Of a DNA stretch of 64,000 bases, positions 13,587 to 19,910 are shown in pieces. The DNA comes from Rhodococcus sp. OK519. Lineage in GTDB: Bacteria; Actinomycetota; Actinomycetes; Mycobacteriales; Mycobacteriaceae. The stretch is taken from the NCBI RefSeq assembly GCF_003051005.1, contig NZ_QAOW01000002.1, positions 481,462 to 545,461 of the forward strand, in the 5' to 3' direction. Made by a program: the position numbers and the translations under genes. The notes under the pieces were generated by a model, which ran no database searches, was not told the DNA's origin, and worked only from the letters and a program-made list of their open reading frames with translations. Positions within the stretch are counted from its first letter, which is position 1, and the number at the start of each line of letters is the position of its first letter.

Positions 13587-14117
13587 ATGACCGATCTGAT
13601 TGCGTACATCGTGAAGCAGCTAGGCCGCAACGTTCGCCAGGAAGAAGTAGCCACAGTGCTAGACCTGAGCCGCGCCAGCATCACCCGACGCATCCGAGAA
13701 GGCTTCACCATCGAGGAAGTCCTCACCGTCCTCGACCACTACGGACTCTCCCGCACCGCCGGCCTCATCGACCTCGGCATCCTCGACCAGCAAGACGTCC
13801 TCGACGCGCTCGGTTCAGGTGGGCGACTAGTCGACATGAGTACCGACTACGAACTGGCACGAGAGTTAGCGATGCGCGCCAACCCGGAGCTTGCGGCAGT
13901 TGAGCTGCATGTGGAGGAGCAGCGGCGCGAACTACCCGGAGTGCCACAGATTCGGGATGCACTGGTTGTCAGACTCGAACGCAAGAATGCGGAGACGAAG
14001 CCGTGGGAAGACGCGCCCACCTACGACCCGAACGAAGAAGTTGACTTCACCACGTACGACGCAGCGAGCCACGGCGAGAAGCAGCAGATCGAGGATCCGC
14101 GGGGCGACTACTCGTAA
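13587..14117 (+). CDS. Phage immunity repressor
   Basis: The N-terminal 60 residues (MTDLIAYIVKQLGRNVRQEE) contain a helix-turn-helix, EEVATVLDLSRASITRRIREG, followed by FTIEEVLTVLDHYGLSRTAGLI, the pattern seen in actinophage repressors. Residues 85-176 are acidic with a disordered tail and show no S24 protease or dimerisation motif. It is divergent from the cro-like gene and followed by an ImmA-type protease, which in other elements cleaves the repressor to trigger induction. An identity as repressor rests on fold, position and neighbours. Confidence 0.7.
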   Translation: MTDLIAYIVKQLGRNVRQEEVATVLDLSRASITRRIREGFTIEEVLTVLDHYGLSRTAGLIDLGILDQQDVLDALGSGGRLVDMSTDYELARELAMRANPELAAVELHVEEQRRELPGVPQIRDALVVRLERKNAETKPWEDAPTYDPNEEVDFTTYDAASHGEKQQIEDPRGDYS

Positions 14118-14190
14118 CTGAATGTCACGGCGACACGCCGACGATTGAACAAACAGTCAATCGGAAGTGAGGGGGGACACAATCACGACC

Positions 14191-14616
14191 ATGACCGCCA
14201 GCTACAACCCGTGGCGCGACGCACGCGACCGCTACCCGGACTACCTGATCAACTTCAAACGCGAGCTACCACCGGGGATGCGGGGGTGCATCAAAGGCAA
14301 AACGATCTACGTCTGCCGCACCCTCACACAGGAGGCGAGACGCTTCACCCTCGTCCACGAGGTGTGCCACCTCGACACCGGGATCCTCCACACAGGAGAC
14401 CCACGCGTCGAGCTGATGATCGACCGCATGGCGGCACGCAGACTCATCACCCCAGACGAATTCGTGGACGCGCTCGCCTGGTCCCGCAGATCGAACCACG
14501 AGTGCGCAGACGAACTAGGGGTAGACGGCTACGCCCTCAAAGTTTGGGTGCAGTCACTGAACAAGGATGAACGCCGGTACATCACTTCACGGCTACGACG
14601 CAGAGGGGAACCGTAG
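14191..14616 (+). CDS. ImmA/IrrE-family metallopeptidase
   Basis: ImmA proteins cleave phage or ICE repressors after DNA damage. The HExxH zinc motif is present as TLVHEVCHLDTG (about residue 58 from the chosen start), and the third region DRMAARRLITPDEFV follows as in the family. The C-terminal helices (SRRSNHECADELGVDGYALK) are also typical. ATG 14191 (MTASYNPWRDARD) gives the most natural N-terminus. GTG 14167 in the same frame is possible, and neither has an ideal ribosome binding site. The stop TAG directly abuts the integrase ATG, so the two are probably co-transcribed. Confidence 0.8.
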   Translation: MTASYNPWRDARDRYPDYLINFKRELPPGMRGCIKGKTIYVCRTLTQEARRFTLVHEVCHLDTGILHTGDPRVELMIDRMAARRLITPDEFVDALAWSRRSNHECADELGVDGYALKVWVQSLNKDERRYITSRLRRRGEP

Positions 14617-15735
14617 ATGGCATGGGCTGAGAAGCTTCCGTCCGGAAAGTATCGCGCCTCATATCGGAACGCCGAAGGGAAGATCCGGTCAGCCGGCACC
14701 TTCCCCCGCGAGTCCGACGCGAAACGGGCAGCGAACAAGAAGGAAGCGGAGGAACGGGAGAACCCGAGTAAGAAGTTGGATCCGATCACGTGGGGTGATT
14801 GGGAGCCGCGTTGGTCGAATGCGCGGGGCGTGCAGCCTGGCACGAAGAAGGCTGATGAACCGAAGCTGCGGAAGCATCTGCGCCCGAAGTGGTCCGGCTG
14901 GAATCTAGCGGATATTACGTCACATGACGTTCAGGAGTGGGTGTCTGGAATGGTCGCGCCGACCGATGCCGGCGGATTGGGGCTCGCGCCGAACACTGCT
15001 ATCAAGTGTTTCATGCTGCTGTCGAACTCGTTGAAGGCGGCGGTGAAAGCCGACAAGCTCGCATCGAATCCGTGCACTGGCGTGGATTTGCCTAAGCCTG
15101 GGCCGATGCCCGAACGATTCCTGACAGATCCAGAGTTGGCTGCGATCCGGAATGCGCTGACGGTTGATGACAAGATGCTGTTCGACATCTTCATCGGCAC
15201 GGGCGCGAGACTGGGCGAGGGTTTAGCGGTCCACTGGGAATCGATCGACCTCGACAGGAAGACCATCCGTGTTGAGTGGTCGTGGGACCGGGAGATGCGA
15301 TCGTTCAAGCCTCCAAAGGATTCCCAGATTCGGGACATTCCGATTGGGGCGTCCCTCGCGAAGAGGTTGGGCGAGTGGAAGCAGCAGCATCCCACTGGCC
15401 ACCCCGCGCCCGTCGAGTATCGGGGTTCACGTAAGCCTCGCACCGGTTTGGTTGTCGGGCAGATGGATGGCAGGCCGTTGGATGATGCGGGGTTCCGTGC
15501 ACGCTGGCAGGCTGCTGTGCGAATCGCCTACGTGGGGTCGGGGAAGAACCGCCGGCATGTTGGGGCCGCTCGTATCCACGATCTGAGGCACACGTACGCA
15601 TCGCGTCTTGTCCGGGCTGGTGTGCCGATCCAGGAAGTGTCGCGGCTGCTCGGGCATAAGGATCTGTCTACGACGCAGCGGTATGCGCACCTGGCGGATT
15701 CGCAGTGGGATCAGGTGCGGAAGGCGTTGGGGTGA
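14617..15735 (+). CDS. Tyrosine integrase
   Basis: The 372-residue protein has the three expected parts. The first is an N-terminal arm-type AP2-like domain (MAWAEKLPSGKYRASYRNAE, with the KRAANKKEAEERE helix). The second is a core-binding SAM-like domain (about 70-165, NTAIKCFMLLSNSLKAAVK). The third is the catalytic domain, with the first Arg in GTGARLGEGLAVHW (about 203), HDLRHTYASRLV (His-x-x-Arg, about 320), the LLGHKDLSTTQRYAHL stretch with its conserved His, and the nucleophilic Tyr in RYAHL. It catalyses site-specific integration at the adjacent tRNA-Arg site and, with an excisionase, excision. It lies directly beside the attachment junction. Confidence 0.93.
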   Translation: MAWAEKLPSGKYRASYRNAEGKIRSAGTFPRESDAKRAANKKEAEERENPSKKLDPITWGDWEPRWSNARGVQPGTKKADEPKLRKHLRPKWSGWNLADITSHDVQEWVSGMVAPTDAGGLGLAPNTAIKCFMLLSNSLKAAVKADKLASNPCTGVDLPKPGPMPERFLTDPELAAIRNALTVDDKMLFDIFIGTGARLGEGLAVHWESIDLDRKTIRVEWSWDREMRSFKPPKDSQIRDIPIGASLAKRLGEWKQQHPTGHPAPVEYRGSRKPRTGLVVGQMDGRPLDDAGFRARWQAAVRIAYVGSGKNRRHVGAARIHDLRHTYASRLVRAGVPIQEVSRLLGHKDLSTTQRYAHLADSQWDQVRKALG

Positions 15736-15907
15736 TCGTGGAGCAGGCGACATGGAGCGTGGAGCAGCACGTGGAGCACACTCGTGCTCTGGTTCAGTTT
15801 GGTTGTGTGCGGTCGGATGCATGCCGAAACCTGAACGTGCAGATCAGGTACAGGGGTTCTGTGCATGATTGTGCGGTCCGCTCGCATCTGCTATGGCAGC
15901 CTAAGTA
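15736..15907. other. Phage attachment arm, no gene
   Basis: Between the integrase stop and the tRNA half no gene is supported. The stretch would hold the arm-type and core-flanking integrase sites of attP. AACCTGAACGTGCAGATCAG contains partial repeats of a CAGG/CCTG element that could be arm sites. Confidence 0.45.
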
Positions 15908-15953
15908 GGCTCTCCTAAAGCCGGTGTCGCAGGTTCGAATCCTGCCGAGGGCA
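15908..15953 (+). repeat. Prophage attachment junction: 3' half of tRNA-Arg(CCT)
   Basis: The run starts in the anticodon arm (GGCT-CTCCTAA-AGCC, anticodon CCT), continues with a perfect T-arm (GCAGG-TTCGAAT-CCTGC), and ends with the 3' acceptor strand CGAGGGC plus discriminator A. The 5' half of a tRNA (a GCCCTCG acceptor and D-arm) is absent upstream, where phage DNA begins. This is the copy left at one end after integration into the 3' half of a tRNA gene. The rebuilt, functional tRNA should be at the other prophage end, left of this window. Confidence 0.85.
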
Positions 15954-15968
15954 CACTTGCCGAGACAC

Positions 15969-16015
15969 GATCGTGAAGGATTCCTCCCGGTACGCGTCGG
16001 GAGTCCTTCACGATC
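15969..16015. terminator. Long inverted-repeat terminator after tRNA half
   Basis: GATCGTGAAGGA and TCCTTCACGATC form a 12-bp perfect outer stem, with CTCCCG/CGGGAG continuing inside around a GTACGCGT loop. It lies 15 bases beyond the tRNA 3' end and 19 bases before the stop of the convergent leftward MaoC gene. It could end transcription from both directions. Confidence 0.75.
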
Positions 16016-16033
16016 ACGAATCATCCGAGTGGA

Positions 16034-16945
16034 CTAGTCGACCTGCACCGTGGCGACACCGCTGAACACCTGCGCGCCATGCTGATTCCTGGTCACGATT
16101 GCGAGTTCCGCGACGGTCCCGCCGCCCTCGCCGTCGCGCAGTCCGGTGATCTCGACGCGGGCGGTGAGGGTGTCCCCCGGCCATACCTGCAGGATGATGC
16201 GGCCACCGAACGACAGGACGCTCGCGTGTCCGAACCGGTCGGTGATCGCCGTCCCGGTCATGCCCATCGTGAGCATGCCGTGCGCGAAGACGCCCGGATG
16301 ACCGTGCAGGCGGGCGTAGACGTCGTCGCTGTGAAGCGGATGAAAGTCGCCCGACGCGCCCGCGTACATGACAATCTGGGCACGCGTCAGCCCCTCGGAC
16401 AGCACGACACTCCAGGCACTCCCGACCGCGAGATCGATTGCTGCCGAATCCTCTTCGGCGACAATCGAATCCGCGGACACCGGCGACGGCGCCTCGGCGT
16501 CGGGGTTGCGCTCGACCAACGCCGACACCCAGCGCGCGGTCGCGACCAGGACGTCGTCGGAATCCCGGTAGTCCGTGAGGCTCTCACTGAACGTCATGGT
16601 GCCCACGCGGCGCCCGCTCCTCTCCCACGTGGCACCGGGTCGCGAGTCGGCGGTCAGGACATCGCCGGCGCGCACCGGCCGGTGAAAGGTGAAGTGCTGC
16701 TCCATGTGGAAGCCGGACTTCTGCTCGCCGGCCTGGCGTGAGCCGAGCCAGGCCACCCCCGGACGCGGTCGGCGCGAGTAGGTGGGGTCGAAATGGTCCG
16801 CCGCCATCAGGAACGTCGGCGGTGCGACGAGCGCGTCGGGACCCGTCGAAGCGAGCCGCCCGACATCTTCGAACGCTGGGTCGAGGTCACCGACCGCCCG
16901 CGCGAACTGCATGAGATGAGAACCGTGAACAACGAAACCGAACAT
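16034..16945 (-). CDS. MaoC-family hydratase/dehydratase, double hotdog
   Basis: The protein joins an N-terminal degenerate hotdog (about 1-145, with FTFHRPVRAGDVLTA) to a C-terminal MaoC domain with the hydratase-2 motif YAGASGDFHPLHSDD (the catalytic Asp/His pair, about residue 225) and HGMLTMGM. This double arrangement is found in actinobacterial (3R)-hydroxyacyl-CoA or -ACP dehydratases. It would hydrate or dehydrate acyl thioesters in fatty acid or steroid side-chain metabolism. I start at ATG 16945 (MFGFVVHGSHLM), which follows GCTGGTGGC. A longer frame upstream exists. It is the first host gene beyond the attachment junction. Confidence 0.8.
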   Translation of the reverse strand: MFGFVVHGSHLMQFARAVGDLDPAFEDVGRLASTGPDALVAPPTFLMAADHFDPTYSRRPRPGVAWLGSRQAGEQKSGFHMEQHFTFHRPVRAGDVLTADSRPGATWERSGRRVGTMTFSESLTDYRDSDDVLVATARWVSALVERNPDAEAPSPVSADSIVAEEDSAAIDLAVGSAWSVVLSEGLTRAQIVMYAGASGDFHPLHSDDVYARLHGHPGVFAHGMLTMGMTGTAITDRFGHASVLSFGGRIILQVWPGDTLTARVEITGLRDGEGGGTVAELAIVTRNQHGAQVFSGVATVQVD

Positions 16946-17052
16946 GCCACCAGCTTTCAGCGTGAGAGAACGATTCTGTCTTGGCGTTCCGTCAACGTCG
17001 CACACCGCCGGAGCGGGCCGCGTAGGGGGACTCGATCAGTGGGATTCGCGAC

Positions 17053-17529
17053 TCACACCCGGGTGACGGGTTGCTGCAGCTCAGTGACCCGATCGGCGGG
17101 ATCGTCGGCGTAGACGACAGAGCGTTCGCGGGCCGGGCCGTCGGCACGGTAGCCGTTGGACTCGATCCAGGCATCCAGCGAGTGCCACGCGGGCAGCACG
17201 TCGTCCATCGATCCGCGGTACTCGAGCGTCGCGGCGCGAGGAACACTCGGCAGGTGGAGGACCGCGAAGTCTGTGTCCGTTCGAACCCCGTCCGCGACAG
17301 GCATCGCCGCATGGACGACGACCTGCCCGCCGATCGGGGTGCGCTCGTAGTAGGCCACCGCGAGTCCCGCCGGCTCGATCCCGTCGCGCTCCAGTCGGAC
17401 CACCAGTTCATCGAAGAGCGGGCGCACGACGGGACCGATGTGAACCGGATCGAATCCTGCTGCCGTCGAGGTCAACTCCGCCACGCGCATGCCCGGGATC
17501 GCTTCGATCATGATCTTGCCGTTCGCCAT
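17053..17529 (-). CDS. Stand-alone GyrI-like/effector-binding domain protein
   Basis: The 158-residue product has the effector-binding (GyrI/BmrR-C) fold. It has a central GLAVAYYERTPIGGQVVVHAAMP, then ADGVRTDTDFAVLHLPSVP, then a repeat of the strand-helix unit (AATLEYRGSMDDVLPAWHSL) and the closing YRADGPARERSVVY. In MerR and AraC regulators this domain binds small hydrophobic cations. Alone it may sequester or hydrolyse ligands. No DNA-binding domain is attached. A lone MerR DNA-binding domain is encoded 2 kb away (19626-19877). ATG 17529 follows GAGAGGACTGCCTC. Confidence 0.75.
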   Translation of the reverse strand: MANGKIMIEAIPGMRVAELTSTAAGFDPVHIGPVVRPLFDELVVRLERDGIEPAGLAVAYYERTPIGGQVVVHAAMPVADGVRTDTDFAVLHLPSVPRAATLEYRGSMDDVLPAWHSLDAWIESNGYRADGPARERSVVYADDPADRVTELQQPVTRV

Positions 17530-17602
17530 GAGGCAGTCCTCTCGGATGCGGACCTCGATCACGAGGCGTTCTTCGAGTCTGCTCGGGGAACACCCCTCGG
17601 TG

Positions 17603-17980
17603 TCAAGGCATCGGATCCGAGGCCTCGAGGACCACCGGGTCGAACGCCTCGTCACAGGCGGCCGCGACGAACGCTTCGTGCGCAAGCTCCGCCTCCTCCT
17701 CCGTTGCGTACCAACGGTGTTCGAGCGTGGCGTGGTCACGATCGAACACCGCCGCTTCGAAGATCAACGGGGGGCCCGGCTTGCCGTCGGGGTTGAAATC
17801 GAGGCCGATCCACACCGTCGAGATGTCTCGGATCCAGTCCAGGTCAGCCATGTCGAGGACGGTGGTCGAACCGATTCGGTCGTAGCCCGGCTGCGCGAGC
17901 AGTTTCTCGGCCTCCTCGGGCGGGATGGGGCGTCCGGCCCGGTCGTACCACTGCCGACCCGCGTCCACACGATCCGTCAT
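17603..17980 (-). CDS. Conserved hypothetical protein, 125 aa
   Basis: It starts at ATG 17980 (MTDRVDAGRQWYDRAGRPI) after GGAGGTGGGCG. The protein is acidic, with VWIGLDFNPDGKPGPPLIFEA and a following DRDHATLEHRWYATEEEAEL segment suggesting a small alpha/beta sheet domain. I recognise only that this looks like a conserved actinobacterial unknown. It is transcribed in the same direction as the effector-binding gene 73 bases downstream and may be in one operon with it. Confidence 0.65.
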   Translation of the reverse strand: MTDRVDAGRQWYDRAGRPIPPEEAEKLLAQPGYDRIGSTTVLDMADLDWIRDISTVWIGLDFNPDGKPGPPLIFEAAVFDRDHATLEHRWYATEEEAELAHEAFVAAACDEAFDPVVLEASDPMP

Positions 17981-18082
17981 CGCCCACCTCCATCGTCCGA
18001 CACCGGCGCAGTGCGCGCCCCGACTCCCTCGGAAGATACCGGGCGGTGACGAATCCCGTGCCATCCGAACGCTTTCACGACC

Positions 18083-18343
18083 TCATGCCGCCTCGAGGCA
18101 GTACTCGACGACGACGCGCGGAGACGTCGTCGGACGCGCTGCGACACGGCGGTCGGACACCACGACAACACCAGCGACCGCGAACAGCAGGCCGATCACC
18201 CCCACCGCCACCGACCCGAAGAAGGCCAATCCGAATGCGGCGAGTCCCACGACGAATCCCCCCAGGACCAGGGCGCCGGATCTCGGATGGTCGAGCAGCG
18301 AATCTTCCTGCAACCTCTGGTCCGAACTCGACATCTGGTTCAT
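18083..18343 (-). CDS. Small two-pass membrane protein
   Basis: ATG 18343 follows GGTGGAGAGTTG. A polar N-terminus of about 27 residues is followed by two hydrophobic segments (ALVLGGFVVGLAAFGLAFFG and VAVGVIGLLFAVAGVVVVS) with almost no loop between, then a cytoplasmic tail of about 20 residues. It is probably an envelope protein of unknown role. Upstream is a 24-bp palindrome shared with the divergent gene at 18575. Confidence 0.6.
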   Translation of the reverse strand: MNQMSSSDQRLQEDSLLDHPRSGALVLGGFVVGLAAFGLAFFGSVAVGVIGLLFAVAGVVVVSDRRVAARPTTSPRVVVEYCLEAA

Positions 18344-18401
18344 CAACTCTCCACCGCAATTCATGCTGTCAGGGACCGGACCGCTCAAGCGGACGATCAT
18401 T

Positions 18402-18425
18402 AATCTATGCCGTATGGTATAGATT
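18402..18425. promoter_or_regulatory. 24-bp palindromic operator in divergent region
   Basis: The arms AATCTATGCC and GGTATAGATT match at 9 of 10 positions around the spacer GTAT. The element is AT-rich against a GC-rich background and sits 59 bases upstream of the leftward membrane protein gene and 150 bases upstream of the rightward gene. This is the form of a regulator binding site, with the regulator unknown. Confidence 0.55.
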
Positions 18426-18574
18426 TACTAAGCGAATTGCAGAAGACAAGGTGCGCGTCACCGGATAGGAAACCCCCCGGGAGTCAGATCACCACCACGA
18501 GGGTCCGGGACATCGCTTCCGAGATCCGCGAACCGCCACGCAAGGTTCGGCGGCCCGAGAGAGAGACGAGTGGC

Positions 18575-18952
18575 ATGGCACGTAAGCACGAGTACTTCAC
18601 AGACCTGTACACCGACGCCCTGATCGGCTTCGCCGCGTTCACCCACCTGCCGGCATCCGTCGTACGGACAGGATCCGGTTACGCGATCCGGGCCGACGCC
18701 GGGTTCGGACGCATCCTCCTCGCCACGAACAGCGAGCAGGGATTGGCGGACACGCGGACCGACCTCGATACCTGGACCGTTCAGGTCCTGCAGAGCTCGC
18801 CTGCCGGGGCGGACCTGATCGCGACGGAAACCGACCGCGACCTGGTGACGGCGTACGGCCGCGCGGTAGAGCGTCTCGAACTCGAGGGGTCGTGGTCACC
18901 GGTCGAGGTGGCACTGGACCGTCCGGTGACGGTCGTGGAAGGTGCCGCCTGA
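18575..18952 (+). CDS. Hypothetical protein, paralogue of the convergent neighbour
   Basis: It starts at ATG 18575 (MARKHEYFTDLYTDALIGFA) after GAGAGAGACGAGTGGC. It has the pattern THLPASVVRTGSGYAIRAD, then FGRILLATNSEQGL, then a tryptophan segment DTWTVQVLQ and a C-terminal helix. The gene at 18965-19354 has the same layout (THRPANIVNIVGRYAIRVD, FNRYVLATNAGDGL, EAWHVAFFQ), so the two are paralogues placed end to end. The family has no assigned function. The product is small, soluble and without catalytic motif. Confidence 0.65.
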   Translation: MARKHEYFTDLYTDALIGFAAFTHLPASVVRTGSGYAIRADAGFGRILLATNSEQGLADTRTDLDTWTVQVLQSSPAGADLIATETDRDLVTAYGRAVERLELEGSWSPVEVALDRPVTVVEGAA

Positions 18953-18964
18953 CGGCGCGGGGGT

Positions 18965-19354
18965 TCAGGCCTCGAGGGCCACGCCCGCGGGCACCTTCGC
19001 GAGTTCGCCGAATTTGGCGTCGGAATCGATCCAGTTGACCGAGTGGCGCAAGATATGAAGAGCCTGGTCAAAGGCGTCCGCGAGCCATTCGTGCTCGGCC
19101 TGCGCAAGCAGTGCGTCCGCAGCGTCACCGTCGACCTGCTGAAAGAAGGCCACATGCCACGCCTCGACGGCATCGACATCAGTGGTCAGCCCGTCTCCGG
19201 CGTTGGTCGCCAGAACGTAGCGGTTGAACTCGAAATCGACGCGGATCGCGTACCGGCCGACGATGTTGACGATATTGGCAGGACGGTGGGTAGCCGCCGC
19301 GAGAGCGGTCAGGGCGTCGTTGTAACGATAGGCAAGTTCCTGTGTGCGGGGCAT
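18965..19354 (-). CDS. Hypothetical protein, paralogue of the convergent neighbour
   Basis: It is 129 residues, ATG 19354 (MPRTQELAYRYNDALTALAA), and shares the DAL-x-x-AA-x-TH-x-PA, G-x-YAIR and LATN-x-x-x-GL motifs with the gene at 18575-18952. It is somewhat longer at the C-terminus (LRHSVNWIDSDAKFGELAK). The stops of the two genes are 12 bases apart in convergent orientation, so they may have arisen by inverted duplication. Function unknown. Confidence 0.65.
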   Translation of the reverse strand: MPRTQELAYRYNDALTALAAATHRPANIVNIVGRYAIRVDFEFNRYVLATNAGDGLTTDVDAVEAWHVAFFQQVDGDAADALLAQAEHEWLADAFDQALHILRHSVNWIDSDAKFGELAKVPAGVALEA

Positions 19355-19518
19355 TCGCCCTCATCTCTGGTTTGAAGTGGCCACCGCAGAACCCGCGATG
19401 GCGGCCGGCGCACCGGGGTCGAATTGATTCGCCCATTTCGAGTCGCCCATCCGATCGTAACGGCAGCGACGACTGTTTCGCCGAGTCACGAGGAAGCATG
19501 ACGCGAGGAGAGGAGGTT

Positions 19519-19541
19519 ACCTGTGTATCGGTGACACAGGT
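19519..19541. promoter_or_regulatory. Dyad-symmetric site upstream of MerR-like gene
   Basis: ACCTGTGT and ACACAGGT are perfect 8-bp arms around a 7-base spacer, located 85 bases before the MerR-type ATG. MerR regulators bind such dyads, usually within the promoter spacer, and commonly regulate themselves. The pairing with this gene is inferred. Confidence 0.5.
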
Positions 19542-19625
19542 TTCGACCACAGGATCCCGCAAACCCGAACGCTGCGATCGGCGTCCAACGCACGATGCGC
19601 AGCACTGTACGAAGCGGAGGAGTCG

Positions 19626-19877
19626 ATGAGCACCCGCACCCCCGACCTGACCGAAGTCGGCCCGCAGACCCTGCATCTGTATGAGCGCCGCGGCCTGTTG
19701 GCCCCCAACCGGAACGGCCGCGGCGCCCGCCGATTCAGCCGGGGCGACCGCGAGCGGCTTCGCCGCATCTCCGAACTTGTGGAACTCGGCGTGAACCTCA
19801 CCGGGATTCGCGAGATTCTCGCACTCGAAGACGAACGCTCCACACTGCGCACAGCGATCGAGCAGCTCACGGAGTAG
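19626..19877 (+). CDS. Minimal MerR/HspR-type DNA-binding protein, 83 aa
   Basis: The protein is almost only a winged helix-turn-helix. VGPQTLHLYERRGLLAPNRN matches the MerR/HspR recognition helix (PxTLxxYERxGLL), GARRFSRGDRERLRRISELV is the wing and second helix, and ELGVNLTGIREILALE is the start of the dimer helix. The effector domain of full MerR proteins is missing. HspR-type heat-shock repressors are similarly short. ATG 19626 follows GCGGAGGAGTCG. A short upstream frame overlaps it but is not called. Confidence 0.75.
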   Translation: MSTRTPDLTEVGPQTLHLYERRGLLAPNRNGRGARRFSRGDRERLRRISELVELGVNLTGIREILALEDERSTLRTAIEQLTE

Positions 19878-19910
19878 CCCTCCGGTCCGAGCGCCCGCCG
19901 CTCCCCCGGT

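Noticed and set aside
15794..16024. Leftward frame encoding text like ALGRIRTCDTGFRRAY
   Set aside because: It is the well-known spurious translation of an antisense tRNA. The frame lies over the tRNA-Arg half and the terminator.
19500..19629. Short rightward frame (ATGACGCGAGG start) overlapping the MerR-like ATG
   Set aside because: 43 residues of low-information text lying over the dyad-symmetric site. More likely leader sequence than gene.
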